From assembly GCA_937980205.1 (NCBI GenBank), contig CALJKW010000015.1:1-64000 (forward strand): a stretch of DNA of 64,000 nt, given 5' to 3'. Below the pieces are notes generated by a model, which saw nothing but the letters and a program-made list of their open reading frames with translations, searched no databases and was not told where the DNA came from. Position numbers and translations under genes: made by a program. This document shows, piece after piece, positions 44,792 to 54,672 of the stretch (positions are counted from its first letter, which is position 1; every line of letters starts with the position of its first letter). This DNA comes from an uncultured Myxococcales bacterium. Lineage in GTDB: Bacteria; Myxococcota; Myxococcia; Myxococcales; Myxococcaceae.

Positions 44792-47597
44792 GCGCAGCGA
44801 GCAGCAGCAGCAGCGCCGGAGACGAGCTGCAGCCGCACGGCGGCGGAAGGTCGATCGTCACCTGATCGAACGACACCTGTTCGTCGCGGATGCGGGCGAC
44901 CGCAGTGGGTTTTGGCGCCGCGAGAATCGGAGAGCGCGCGAGGTACGTGACCGAGCGCGTCTGCCCAGCGGCCAGCGAGAACGGGCCGATCACGAGGTGG
45001 CCCGCGGCGCCGAGCGAGGCGCTCACCTTCTCGCCGTCGACGCGCGCGCTCGCGAGAATCGGCGACAGCCCGTCGAGCGTCTCGTCGAGCGTGATCGCCG
45101 TCGCGCCGCAGGGTTCGCGGTTCTGCACCGTGATCTGCACGGCGCGCAGATCATCGCCGCCGGCCGTGGGCGGGCCGACGTTGTGGGAGAGGTCGACGAA
45201 GCGATGCTGGAGGCGGACGTCGAACTCCTGCACGGCCACGTTCCCTGGCGCGCCGGTGGTGGTCACGCGCCAGCGCAGCGTGTCGCCGATGAGGTCGAGC
45301 CCGCCGTCCGCGGAGACATGAATCGTCTCGCGGTCGAGAGGTCCCGTGTCGACCGCCGGTCCGGACACCTGCTCCCACGCGTAGGTCTGGAGCTGGCAGA
45401 ACTGGGGCGGTACGACGAGGGTCACGTCGCTGCTCACGCCGTGGCAGCCGACCTCGACTCCCGCCGTCGGCGGCAGGAACCCTGCCGGCAAAGGGTTGGT
45501 CGGCTGAACGACCCGATCGGTGAGCATGAAAGGAGAGAGCGTCGCGAGCAGTTCCCACGTGCCTGGCGTGCACGCGAAGTTGATGTTCCACCCTGCGTCG
45601 CCGTCGAGATCCACCGGACCAAACGACTGCTGCATGCCGGAGTCGAGCTCCGTCGCGACGACGGTTGCGGTGAGGCGCGCGCCCTGGCGACAGCCGAGAC
45701 CGTCCGCGCTGAACACCCCCGAAGCGCTGCTGACGTTGAACATGTACCCCATCGAGAACGTGGTGGCGGTGAACGGCTGCGGAACCACCGCCACGTCGAC
45801 CGCCGTCGTCGGGCCCGTCTGATTGCCGACTGAATACGTCACGCGGCCGTGCACACCGCCGTCGGAGCAGGAGTCGACCGAGTAGACGGTGAGTCCCGCG
45901 TCGCTGGCCACCCAGGAGATACCGGAGCCGCCGCCGTCCACGACCCACGAGACCTCGACTGGCGCGTTGTCGCAGAAGTGAGGGGACCCGCCGAGCGGAT
46001 ACGAGGCGTCCGTGCCCGCGATCTGGCTGCGGCCCGTGATCGTCGGCGCGTTCGGCACGCCCCAGGGGTCGATGTGGACGGGAAGCGAGACGAGCGGCGA
46101 GGCGCCCTGCGCATTCACGCCACGGACACCGACCGTGGCGCCGGCGTCGAGAGTGCAGACGTATTGGGGAGGCGTGTACCGCCCCGCGTCCAGGCTACCG
46201 GGGCCGGTGAGACTCCAGTCGTAGCCTGATGGAGGGCACAGGCCCGACGCCGTCGCGGCGACGAAGACCAGGTCGGGGCCTCCCGCCTGCGCCGTCGTGC
46301 CGGCATCCGCGGTCAGCGTTGGCGCGGGCGGCGGCCCGTTCAACGCCGTCAGCGTCGCTCCGAAGCGCATGTCGTGCGGCGCGTAGCCGTCCGAGACGTA
46401 GGCGTAGATCGTCGGAGTTCCGCACGACGTCGCGGTCAGGCGAGCCGCCCCGCCGTCCGGTTCCACCGTCACGATGCCGCCCGCGTCGAGCTCCCAGGTG
46501 ACCCACAGCGGGTCTCCGTCTGAGTCACTCACGTCGATGGTGAGGTCGACCGGCGCATTGACGCTCAGCATCGGCAGCGACGCGAACGACGCGTCCGGAG
46601 CTGCCTCGTTCCAGTACGACCAGCCTTTGAACATCGGCGCGGTGCTTCCGGTGTGCGCGGCGCAGAAGCGCGGCGACGCGCAGGCGAGCTGAAGGATCGG
46701 AAGCCCCAGCGCGATGGGGGGCCGCACAACCCATGTCAGGCCCGGGGCCGCTGGGTTCGGCACGGCGCCCAGGAGGCCTCCGTCCTGCAGAACAGCAATG
46801 CCAAAACCGGCACCGAGCGCCGAACCGCCCTCCTCCGTGTAGGCGACGGTTTGGATGAAACCGCCGGGCGTCTGCGCCGTCCCACGCAGGTACCCGCCGT
46901 CGCTCAACACGGCACCGACGAAGACCCGGCCGCCCCCGACACCTGGAAACCCTTCGGCCACGACCAACCCGGCGCCGCCGTCGAGCCTGCGGAAGAGCTG
47001 CACCTCGCTCACGACCGTAATTGGTGTGGTGATCGTGCCGCGGGCGCCGCTCGTGATGAACGCGATAGAGGGTGTCCCGTTGACGCCAGCGGCCACCCAG
47101 TCTTCGCCGCCCGCCGAGACGGCACTCAGCGATCGATTCGTGGCCGAGGCCCCGGTGATCAGCGGCGCACTGAATGCCGACGTGGGGCTCGGCGCGGTGC
47201 TGAGTGCAATCTGACCACCGCTCGTATGAAGCAGGCCCGTGAACCCGCTCTCGGTGCGCCGAGCCCTGTGAAGCGCGGTCGCTGCGATTGGCGATGCGCC
47301 GGTCACGCAGCCCAGCGAAGCGGTCGTGGAGAACGCCTGGATACAACCGCCGTCGACCTGGGTGACAGCCACGGCCTGGCCCGCCAGGGCGACCGGCATC
47401 GGCGGCGCCACGTCCATACACATCGCTCCCGGCATGCACGCCTTCACCGCAGCCTGGGAGTTGCTGATGACGAGAATGCGGCCTTCCCCCTCGACCTGAA
47501 CGTCATTCGGCGTCCCGGTGATGGGAATCTCGGTCCACCCCGCGAGCGCCTCGCTCGCGAGCAGCACTCCCACGCAAGCGAAAAACCGTGCGCTCAT
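44712..47597 (-). CDS. Large secreted protein with Ig-like repeats and MYXO-CTERM-type tail
   Basis: About 961 residues. Signal peptide MSARFFACVGVLLASEALA; N-terminal part (about 20-350) of beta strands rich in Gly and Asp; then several Ig/cadherin-like repeats (about 350-900). Near the C-terminus: PPPCGCSSSP, a hydrophobic helix, then WPRRR, the Cys-helix-Arg plan of MYXO-CTERM sorting signals, followed by an extra Arg/Ser tail. Predicted surface-anchored. It is the last of three coupled genes: its ATG overlaps the stop of the barrel gene (TGATG). Its end overlaps the PfkB gene by 80 bases. Function unknown. Confidence 0.8.
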   Translation of the reverse strand: MSARFFACVGVLLASEALAGWTEIPITGTPNDVQVEGEGRILVISNSQAAVKACMPGAMCMDVAPPMPVALAGQAVAVTQVDGGCIQAFSTTASLGCVTGASPIAATALHRARRTESGFTGLLHTSGGQIALSTAPSPTSAFSAPLITGASATNRSLSAVSAGGEDWVAAGVNGTPSIAFITSGARGTITTPITVVSEVQLFRRLDGGAGLVVAEGFPGVGGGRVFVGAVLSDGGYLRGTAQTPGGFIQTVAYTEEGGSALGAGFGIAVLQDGGLLGAVPNPAAPGLTWVVRPPIALGLPILQLACASPRFCAAHTGSTAPMFKGWSYWNEAAPDASFASLPMLSVNAPVDLTIDVSDSDGDPLWVTWELDAGGIVTVEPDGGAARLTATSCGTPTIYAYVSDGYAPHDMRFGATLTALNGPPPAPTLTADAGTTAQAGGPDLVFVAATASGLCPPSGYDWSLTGPGSLDAGRYTPPQYVCTLDAGATVGVRGVNAQGASPLVSLPVHIDPWGVPNAPTITGRSQIAGTDASYPLGGSPHFCDNAPVEVSWVVDGGGSGISWVASDAGLTVYSVDSCSDGGVHGRVTYSVGNQTGPTTAVDVAVVPQPFTATTFSMGYMFNVSSASGVFSADGLGCRQGARLTATVVATELDSGMQQSFGPVDLDGDAGWNINFACTPGTWELLATLSPFMLTDRVVQPTNPLPAGFLPPTAGVEVGCHGVSSDVTLVVPPQFCQLQTYAWEQVSGPAVDTGPLDRETIHVSADGGLDLIGDTLRWRVTTTGAPGNVAVQEFDVRLQHRFVDLSHNVGPPTAGGDDLRAVQITVQNREPCGATAITLDETLDGLSPILASARVDGEKVSASLGAAGHLVIGPFSLAAGQTRSVTYLARSPILAAPKPTAVARIRDEQVSFDQVTIDLPPPCGCSSSPALLLLLAALSLWPRRRAVAPRRTSARSGPRSPPS

Positions 47598-50500
47598 CAG
47601 TACGCCATCTCCGCGCGCAGGTAGATTCGGCCCTGGTTCGTCGCCGCGGGATCCATCGGCGAGGCCCGATACCCGAGCATCGTATAGCCGCCGGCCACCA
47701 GGAATCCCGAGTACCGGAAGCCCACCTCGCCACGCAGTGTGGTCAACCCTTCCCCGTCGGGATCCGCGCTCCGTCGGCCGACCTCGGCGGCGACCTCGAG
47801 GCCGCTCCAGATGCGGAACGACGGCCGCAGCGAAGCCACCAGCTGTACGTCCAGCGGAGCCCCCTCCACCTGGTGCAGCTGCAGGTGCGCGCCACCGGAG
47901 ATCCTCAAGCGCGAGAACAGCGTGATGCTCGGCAGCACGGACACCAGGTGCCGCGTGTACTCGGCCCCGCCGCCGCGCGACGGCGGCAGCAGCTCGCGCC
48001 GCATCGAGTAGCGCAGCACCACGATGCCGGGCTCGAACCTCCACGCGAGCGCCGCGACGCCCTCGAGCAGCCGCGCCTCGAGCACGCGGTTGCGGCTCGT
48101 GTGCGAGAACGTCCCCGACAGCGTCGCCCGCAGCGACTGCGTGATGGTGAGCTCACCGCCGCCCCACGCCAGCCCCTGCAGCAGCTCGTCGCCCGGCCGC
48201 CGCTCGGACCGCACCTCGCCGCGCAGCCACGCCCGCGCCCGCTCGGACACGAAGCTCAAGCCGACTCCGCCGGCGTCGCGCTCGCGGTCGGGAGCCAGCT
48301 CCACCGGCATGCGCACGCCGCGCTCGTACCGCGCCGAGATGCTCAAGCCTTCCGTCACCCGCTGCGTGAGGCCCACTGCGCGCGAGAGCCGCAGGCCGGT
48401 GATGTCGTGCGCCGACACGTCCTCGACGAACACCGCGCCGCTGTCGAGCTCGCGCCGCACGCCGCTCGCGAGCCGCCGCTCTCCCAGCGACGGAGCATCC
48501 ACGTCCAGCGAGTGCCCGCCGTACCAGACCTCGTCACCGCGCCGCACCTGGACGTTGCCCCACACCTGCGGGCCGAGCACCGGCCCCCAGCCCCCGCGCA
48601 CCGCGAGCGTCACGTCCTGTGTCGGCTTGAGATCCACCCCCGCCGACGCGAACGTGTCGTCGAAGGCGCCCAGGCCCGCACCGTGAGACCACACGCGCTG
48701 CCGGTGCGCCGCCCGCAGCGTGAGCCAGCTCGTCACCGCCCACCGCGCCGACAACCCGACGGAGACGCGCCCACCCTCGATGCCGTCGTCCAGCGCGCGG
48801 TACGTCGCGTCTCGACCCTCGAGGCGAATGCCCCACGTCGGCCGCTCGTACCCGACGAAGCCACCGGCGATGCGCTGGTTCGACGGAGGCAGGTGCGCGT
48901 CCGCGCCCCAGCGATCGTCGAACACGCCGCCGATCACGAAGTCGCCGATCGGCTGCTCGACACGCGCGGCGAGCTGCCGGAACGTGATGGGATCGTAGTG
49001 CTGCGCGTCGAAGAACCCCTGCTCGCGGTACCGCCACGAGACGTCGAAGCTGCCGCGGTAGAACAGCGCCGGACCGCGCGCGCGAAGGCCGAACGCGTTC
49101 GCCGCGTAGCCGCGCGCCGGCATCACACCGCCAGCGGGGCTCGTGAACGTGAGCCCGCCGTCGTCCGACCACCGCAGCGACGAGATGTCGGTGACGTCGA
49201 AGCTGCGGGCCACCTCCGCCGAGATGAGCACCGGCCCGAGCCACCCGGACGCCGAGCCGCGCAGCAGCCGAGCCCCGCCCTGCTCCGCGTAGCCCGCGTT
49301 GATCGTCACGGGCCCGAGCCGCCCCGACACCTCGCCCCCGAACGTCCGCTGCGACGGCCCCACCACCGGACGCTCGTAGTCGACCCACAGCACCGGCCGC
49401 GTGAAGTTGCTCGGAGGCCCCGCCCCCAACGTCCGCGTCGACTCGAACGACCACAGCGGCCGCGCGAGCAGAATGCGCCCCTGGATGGGGTCGATCGAGT
49501 AGTCGACGCCGCGCGTGAGGTGCCGCTCGCCGATCGGCAGCCCCGTCACGCCGTCGCGCAGCTCGACGCGCACGGCCTCGCTGCCCTCGACCGCCGGCCC
49601 CGACAGGTAGAACAGGCTGCCGCCGGTCGCCTCGAAGCGGTCGTGCGCCGGCACGCGCGCGAGGCCTCCGACCGGGTCGACGCCGCCCGGCGCGTAGAAG
49701 CCGCGCACGCCCGCGCCGACGACCGCGTCATCCGGAGTCCGCGCCTCGAGGTACGCCGCCGTCGCGCTGCGGTGGAAGCGGCCGATCTCGTTCCCCGCGC
49801 CGAGCCACGCGCGGTACGTGCCGAAGCCGAGGCGGCCGACGCCCTCGCGGGAGATCTCCACGCGCAGCCGCGACTCGGGCGCGTTCGGCGCCACGCTCGC
49901 CGAGTCGTCGGCCCACTGCGGCACCACGTCGACCACCGGCAGCGCGCGCTCGGCCACCGCCATGCGCCGCGGCAGGAAGAACGACGACGCTCCGCCGTTC
50001 TGCAGCGCGCGGAGGTCCGCGTCGCGCAGGTCCAGCTCCGCGGCGAGATCGAACCCGAGCAGCCGGCCCCGCACCGCGCCGGCGCCGCGCCCGGCGAAGC
50101 GGAAGCCGCCGCCCGCTCCGAGCACGAACGCGCCCTCGACGTCGAGCAGGCCGACGACCGTGAGGCCGCTCGGAGGCTCGAGGCTGACCTCGCCCGTCAC
50201 CGTCACGCCCTCCGAGCTCACCAGCACGACCGGCACCCGCGCCTGTTGCGACTCGCCGAGCGCGACCGTCGTCTGTCCCGACGGAGGCACCGCGACCTCG
50301 ACCTCTCCCAGCCGCACGCGCGTCTGCGGCGGCGCCTCGACGGAGACCGACCGCCCCTTCGCCGCCGACGCCAGCACCGTGACGGTGCCCATCGGCTCCA
50401 GCGCTCGCGGCACCACCATGTACGAGCCGCCGCGCTCCACCACGTCGACCTGCTGCACGAAGAAGCCGGTGCGGTTGCCCTTCCCGCTCACCTGCACCGG

Positions 50501-51100
50501 CACGCGATGCGGCCCCACGGAGAGCGGCACCCACGCCCGGTATACGCCGTCGCCGCCGACCTCGGCGGGCCGCCCGCCGACGATGACGGTCTCTCCCTCG
50601 CCGACCTGGCCCGACAGCCGCACCTGCAGCGCTCCGTCGGCGAAGCGCGCCCCCGGCGGCTCGCTCGCCTGCGCTGCCGTCGCTCCCGCGCGCGCGAACG
50701 GAGCGACCGCGAAGTCCTGCGTCACCACGCCGCCCATCGGCAGCTCGAGCGTCGCCCCGTTGGGAGTCACCTGCGCCCCGCTCTGCAGCGTCAGCGGATC
50801 GACCTTGATGCGGTGGCGCCCCAGCACGAGGCGAACGCCGCTCGTGCCCTCGCGCTCGGGCGTGCGGCCCGGCACGTCGGCGAAGTGGTACGCGCCGTTC
50901 GCATCGGTGACCGCCCAGAAGCCGGTCTCGAGCATCACGCGCACCCCGACGAGGCCGGGCTCGTCGGCCTGGCACCGGCCGTCTGAGTCGGTGTCGCTGC
51001 AGACGCGGCCGGCGATGGCGCCGCGATCGAGCCGCAACGGCTGAGCGACCTGCGCCTGTCCGAGCGCCACCGCGAACAGCATCGCGGCGGCGGCGCTCAC
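47597..51100 (-). CDS. Very large outer-membrane beta-barrel protein with SdrD_B-like N-terminus
   Basis: 1167 residues. Signal peptide, then an SdrD-B/carboxypeptidase-regulatory-like domain (about 26-130: GRVCSDTDSDGRCQADEPGL, with Asp-rich calcium-type loop, and VTDANGAYHFADVP). A beta-sandwich region (about 150-360) precedes about 750 residues of alternating amphipathic strands (for example FGGEVSGRLGPVTINAGYAE) ending in RIYLRAEMAY, an aromatic C-terminus typical of barrels. The segment LTRGVDYSIDPIQGRILL resembles a motif seen in SprA- and usher-like large outer-membrane proteins (inference). The GTG start overlaps the stop of the Ig-like gene (GTGA). It may be a translocon or surface platform. 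Confidence 0.8.
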   Translation of the reverse strand: MSAAAAMLFAVALGQAQVAQPLRLDRGAIAGRVCSDTDSDGRCQADEPGLVGVRVMLETGFWAVTDANGAYHFADVPGRTPEREGTSGVRLVLGRHRIKVDPLTLQSGAQVTPNGATLELPMGGVVTQDFAVAPFARAGATAAQASEPPGARFADGALQVRLSGQVGEGETVIVGGRPAEVGGDGVYRAWVPLSVGPHRVPVQVSGKGNRTGFFVQQVDVVERGGSYMVVPRALEPMGTVTVLASAAKGRSVSVEAPPQTRVRLGEVEVAVPPSGQTTVALGESQQARVPVVLVSSEGVTVTGEVSLEPPSGLTVVGLLDVEGAFVLGAGGGFRFAGRGAGAVRGRLLGFDLAAELDLRDADLRALQNGGASSFFLPRRMAVAERALPVVDVVPQWADDSASVAPNAPESRLRVEISREGVGRLGFGTYRAWLGAGNEIGRFHRSATAAYLEARTPDDAVVGAGVRGFYAPGGVDPVGGLARVPAHDRFEATGGSLFYLSGPAVEGSEAVRVELRDGVTGLPIGERHLTRGVDYSIDPIQGRILLARPLWSFESTRTLGAGPPSNFTRPVLWVDYERPVVGPSQRTFGGEVSGRLGPVTINAGYAEQGGARLLRGSASGWLGPVLISAEVARSFDVTDISSLRWSDDGGLTFTSPAGGVMPARGYAANAFGLRARGPALFYRGSFDVSWRYREQGFFDAQHYDPITFRQLAARVEQPIGDFVIGGVFDDRWGADAHLPPSNQRIAGGFVGYERPTWGIRLEGRDATYRALDDGIEGGRVSVGLSARWAVTSWLTLRAAHRQRVWSHGAGLGAFDDTFASAGVDLKPTQDVTLAVRGGWGPVLGPQVWGNVQVRRGDEVWYGGHSLDVDAPSLGERRLASGVRRELDSGAVFVEDVSAHDITGLRLSRAVGLTQRVTEGLSISARYERGVRMPVELAPDRERDAGGVGLSFVSERARAWLRGEVRSERRPGDELLQGLAWGGGELTITQSLRATLSGTFSHTSRNRVLEARLLEGVAALAWRFEPGIVVLRYSMRRELLPPSRGGGAEYTRHLVSVLPSITLFSRLRISGGAHLQLHQVEGAPLDVQLVASLRPSFRIWSGLEVAAEVGRRSADPDGEGLTTLRGEVGFRYSGFLVAGGYTMLGYRASPMDPAATNQGRIYLRAEMAY

Positions 51101-53046
51101 GGCCGCACCTCGGCCAGCGCGAGCACCTGCGTCTCGACGTCGACGACTGCCACCGACGCGGGACCGTCGAGCCCCTGCACCTCGAAGCGCGTGCGGCCGT
51201 CAGCGACCGTCGCCGGCCCGGCGCGCCCGCGGCTGAGCTCGACGGAGACCTCGCGTCCCGGCAGCACCGCTCCGTCGCTCGACTCGACCCACCACGTGAC
51301 GGCCTTGCCCTTCACCTCGACGCGCACCACCACCGGCACCGCAGGCCCCAGCGTGAGCGGCAGGTCCGCCGGCGCCGAGCCCGGCCGGCTCGCGCGCGGG
51401 AACACGAGCCGCCCGCCTTCTCGCACGTGCAGGTCCGCGCTGAGGCCCGGCCACGCCGCGTGGCGCAGCGACAGATCGGTGTCGGCCACCGGACCGAGAT
51501 CGATCACGCCCTCGGCGTCCGTGGTCACGTCGCGCGCGCCCACCTTCAGCGGCTGGGCCGGCACCGGCAGGCCGGCCAGATCCGTCACCGCGGCGAGCAG
51601 CCGCGAGCCCTCGACCCAGCACGCGATGCGCGCCGGCTCCGCCCCGACGGGGCCCCACGCGCGGACCTGGAGCGACGTGCGGCCGACGTCGACGTCGCCC
51701 GGCACGCGCCACCGCGCCGAGAGCTTCCCTCCGCCGAGCTCCTTCACGTCTTCGAGCGCTCCGACCGCCGAGACGAGCGCGAGCCGCGCGCCGGGCCGCG
51801 GGCGACCGAGCGCGTCCTTCACCACTGCCGTGACCGGCACCGAGCCGCCGAGGTGCACGAACGCCTCCGGCACCGTCACCGTCGCGCTCGCCGCGGGGCC
51901 CTGCACCAGCTGCACCTGCATGTCCTCGCGCGCGGAGATCGAGCCCTGCTTCCACACGGCCGCGAGGTCCTCTCGCCCCGAGCCGAGCTCCGCGGGCGCC
52001 ACGTAGCCGAACTCGATGACGCCGTTGTCGAGCTGCCGCGGCGCCGTCGTGCGCCCGCGCGCGGCCGCGAGCGTCACCTTCGTGCTGCTGGTGATGTTGC
52101 CGTAGACGTCGGACGTCGCGCACAGCACGCGCGCGCGCGACTGGCCGTCGGCCGGCAGCTGCGTCGGGCTCACCACGCAGGCGAGCTGGTCGGTCGGCGG
52201 CAGCGCGAGATCGATCGGGTTCGAGCGCTTGTTGCCGAGGCGATCGACCGCGGTGCCGCTCGCCATGCCGTAGCCGGGAGGCACCACGATCGGCACCTTG
52301 AACCGCCCGTCGGGCCCGGTGTGCACCGGGCCGAACTTCTTCCCTGCGATGGTGAGCGTCAGATCCGCGTTCGCCTCGGTCTTGCCCGGCAGCTCGACGG
52401 CGGCCGCGAGCGGCACGCGCAGCGCTCCGAACGCGCCGTGCACGGATTGGGGATGCGGCCAGGCCGAGAACGCGACGACGACCGCGACCTCGGGGAAGCG
52501 CGTCGCGGGCAGCACGTACCGCGCGCTGTAGACGCCAGCGCCGACCTTCTTCAGCTCCTCGATGGAGCCGACGTTCGCGCGCAGCACCGGCGGCGCCGAC
52601 TCGGGGTCGGGCTGGCCTTCTGCGTTGCGCATCTCGATGGTGAGCTGCGCCGACGTGTCGCGCCCCTTCACCGGCGCGGCCGGCTCGAGCTTGAGCGTCA
52701 CGCGCGCCGCCGGCGGGCCCACCGCGTAGGTGCGGCTCTCGGTCGCGTTCGCCGACTTCGCGGTGACGGTGACCTTGCGCTCGGCCCCGGGCGTGAGCGT
52801 GAACACGCGCAGCGGGCCCTCGCCTCTCTGCGGAGTCACCGTCGCGCCCGGCGCGTCGAGCTGCACGCCCTTCGCGTCGACGGTGCGCCCCGAATCGTCG
52901 ATGAGCCGCACCGCGAGCTGAAAGCCGTCGGGGGACACCGTCGACTGCGGCCCGAGCAGCTCGAGCTTCTCGGCGCGCGCGGCGAGCGGCGCCAGCACCA
53001 AAGCGGCGACGAAGCGGAAGCTCGGCGGGCTCACGGCGCCGCGCAC
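51097..53046 (-). CDS. Secreted protein with tandem Ig-like (invasin/filamin-like) domains
   Basis: 649 residues. Signal peptide ending LAARA. About six beta-sandwich repeats with typical phrases: FQLAVRLIDDSGRTVDA, PADGQSRARVLCATSDVYGN and GSVPVTAVVKDALGRPRPGA, which resemble Big/invasin-type and regulatory-domain repeats. No membrane anchor or sorting signal, so it is probably periplasmic or released. It is the first gene of the coupled three-gene cluster, and its TGA overlaps the GTG of the barrel gene. A GTG at 53034 is an alternative start. A scaffold or partner for the barrel is inferred only from the coupling. Confidence 0.78.
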   Translation of the reverse strand: MRGAVSPPSFRFVAALVLAPLAARAEKLELLGPQSTVSPDGFQLAVRLIDDSGRTVDAKGVQLDAPGATVTPQRGEGPLRVFTLTPGAERKVTVTAKSANATESRTYAVGPPAARVTLKLEPAAPVKGRDTSAQLTIEMRNAEGQPDPESAPPVLRANVGSIEELKKVGAGVYSARYVLPATRFPEVAVVVAFSAWPHPQSVHGAFGALRVPLAAAVELPGKTEANADLTLTIAGKKFGPVHTGPDGRFKVPIVVPPGYGMASGTAVDRLGNKRSNPIDLALPPTDQLACVVSPTQLPADGQSRARVLCATSDVYGNITSSTKVTLAAARGRTTAPRQLDNGVIEFGYVAPAELGSGREDLAAVWKQGSISAREDMQVQLVQGPAASATVTVPEAFVHLGGSVPVTAVVKDALGRPRPGARLALVSAVGALEDVKELGGGKLSARWRVPGDVDVGRTSLQVRAWGPVGAEPARIACWVEGSRLLAAVTDLAGLPVPAQPLKVGARDVTTDAEGVIDLGPVADTDLSLRHAAWPGLSADLHVREGGRLVFPRASRPGSAPADLPLTLGPAVPVVVRVEVKGKAVTWWVESSDGAVLPGREVSVELSRGRAGPATVADGRTRFEVQGLDGPASVAVVDVETQVLALAEVRP

Positions 53047-53076
53047 GCTACCAGAGAGAGATCGCCCGTCGTCGCG

Positions 53077-54672
53077 CTATCTGCGGCGCGACGCGACGGA
53101 CACCGGACGGCGACGCGCGAGGACCATCAGCACCAGCGCCGCGAGCAGCATGGGGGCGAGGCCACCCGTCGCCGAGCAGCCGGCCTGCGGGGCAGGCTCG
53201 GACTCGAGGTGGTGCTTGCCGTGGCCCTTCTTGCCGTGACCGTGACGATGGTCATCGTCGTCGTCATCGTCGTCGTCGTCGTGATGACCATTGCCGTGGT
53301 GACCGTGGTCATCGTCGTCGTCGTCGCAGTCATCATCATCGTCGTCGTGATGACCGCCGCCGTTCGGCCGGCAGGCCCCCGGGTAGTCGCGCGAGTGGTT
53401 GCGCAGGTGCGAGAGCGCCGCGAAGAAGCCGATGTTGAGCGTCTGAGCGTTGTTCGGGTTGCCAGGCGGGACGTGGCAGATCGTGACCTTCAGGTGGCCA
53501 TGGCCGCCGCCGGAGCCGCCCGAGCCGCCGCTGCCGCCCGAGCCGCCGCCACCACCGGAACCGCCACCGGCGCCCGAGCCCCCAGAACCGCCGGAACCGC
53601 CGCTGCCGCCGGCTCCGCCGCCGGCGCCACCACCGGTTCCCGGCAGGGTGAACGTCGTGCCGTAGATGTTGTTGTTACCGGCGGTGTCGTCATCGGCGGC
53701 CCAGACGACGCGCACGCGACCGTCAGGCAGCACGGAGACGTCGTTCAGCACCTCGTTCACCGTCGGCGTCGAAGTCACCTGGTACACGGTGTTGGTGGCG
53801 ATCGAGTAGACGAAGAGGTCCGTCGCCTCACCGGGCAGGAAGCTCTCGAACGCCACGATCCCCGAGCTGATGCTCGGGTTGCGCTGAACCCCGTCGAGCT
53901 CGAGCTGGACCTCGCTGCCGCCCGTCGTCGGCACCAGGTAGATGTCGCGGCCGTCGACGCTGCCAGCGCGATCGGAGTCGAACACGATCGTGTTCTCGTC
54001 GGTGTCCGGGCTGGTCTCCTCCGCGGTCGTCGCCGAGACGACCGTCGGCGCGGACCACGTCGAGCCCACCAGGGTCGATTTCATGATGTCGCAGCCCGAG
54101 AAGCTGCCGACGCCGCACGCCTCCCAGACGACGAGGTTGCCGGCCGGCGAGACCGCGGGGCTCAGATCCTCGCGCGGCGAGACGCTCAGATTCACCAGCG
54201 GGCTGTTCGGGGCAGACACGAGGCCCACGAAGATGTCGTTCTGCGCGCCGGGGACGGTGTTGCCGACGAACGCGACCGTGTCGCTGCCGAGCGCGGTCGC
54301 GAACGCCCGAATGCCCGACATCGGAGCGATCGCGACGGTCGTCTCGTTCGCGACGTCGAAGACCATCGCGGTGCGGGTACCGTTGTCGTCGCGCGCGAAC
54401 GCGACGCGGCCGTTCTGCACGTCCGACAACGTGTCGATCGCCGTCGGGGGCCGGGGGATCGCAGCCGACGTGCTGCTGAGGAAGCTGAAGTACCGAATGG
54501 AGAGACTGCCGACGTCCGTGTACGCAGCGAAGTCGCCGCTCACGTGCGGGTCCGTCTGCTCGCCGGGGGTCACGTCGACGTCGACGCGCGTGCTGGTGAT
54601 CGCACCGCCGTTGTCCGGCGTCAGCGCCATTGCGACTGCCGGCATCACCATCGCGAGAACGAAGGCCTTCAT
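53077..54672 (-). CDS. MYXO-CTERM surface protein: TolB-like propeller, Gly/Ser linker, ICHxPPGN domain, Asp/His-rich tail
   Basis: 531 residues. Signal peptide MKAFVLAMVMPAVAMA; a TolB/PD40-like beta-propeller (about 30-340; VAFARDDNGTR, IVFDSDRAGSVDGRDIYLV); a Gly/Ser/Ala linker (about 345-395); a small domain with VTICHVPPGNPNNAQTLNI and RNHSRDYPGACR (conserved Cys and His); a run of Asp and His that should bind metal (about 438-490); and a MYXO-CTERM tail with CSATGG, a helix and ARRR. ATG 54672 has GAGAGG 6 bases upstream. It is anchored at the surface, presumably after sortase-like processing. Separate from the downstream coupled cluster by 30 bases. Confidence 0.82.
   Translation of the reverse strand: MKAFVLAMVMPAVAMALTPDNGGAITSTRVDVDVTPGEQTDPHVSGDFAAYTDVGSLSIRYFSFLSSTSAAIPRPPTAIDTLSDVQNGRVAFARDDNGTRTAMVFDVANETTVAIAPMSGIRAFATALGSDTVAFVGNTVPGAQNDIFVGLVSAPNSPLVNLSVSPREDLSPAVSPAGNLVVWEACGVGSFSGCDIMKSTLVGSTWSAPTVVSATTAEETSPDTDENTIVFDSDRAGSVDGRDIYLVPTTGGSEVQLELDGVQRNPSISSGIVAFESFLPGEATDLFVYSIATNTVYQVTSTPTVNEVLNDVSVLPDGRVRVVWAADDDTAGNNNIYGTTFTLPGTGGGAGGGAGGSGGSGGSGGSGAGGGSGGGGGSGGSGGSGGSGGGHGHLKVTICHVPPGNPNNAQTLNIGFFAALSHLRNHSRDYPGACRPNGGGHHDDDDDDCDDDDDDHGHHGNGHHDDDDDDDDDDHRHGHGKKGHGKHHLESEPAPQAGCSATGGLAPMLLAALVLMVLARRRPVSVASRRR
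53251..53354. repeat. In-frame (GTC/ATC) microsatellite coding for Asp/His runs
   Basis: Plus-strand GTCATC-GTCGTC triplets, read on the minus strand as GAC and GAT codons for two runs of Asp with His between. Low-complexity triplets of this kind can change length by slippage while staying in frame. A second low-complexity block at about 53499-53645 codes for the Gly/Ser linker. Confidence 0.8.

Noticed and set aside
53251..53354. Non-coding microsatellite or CRISPR-like triplet array
   Set aside because: It is in frame with a secreted protein and codes for Asp/His runs.
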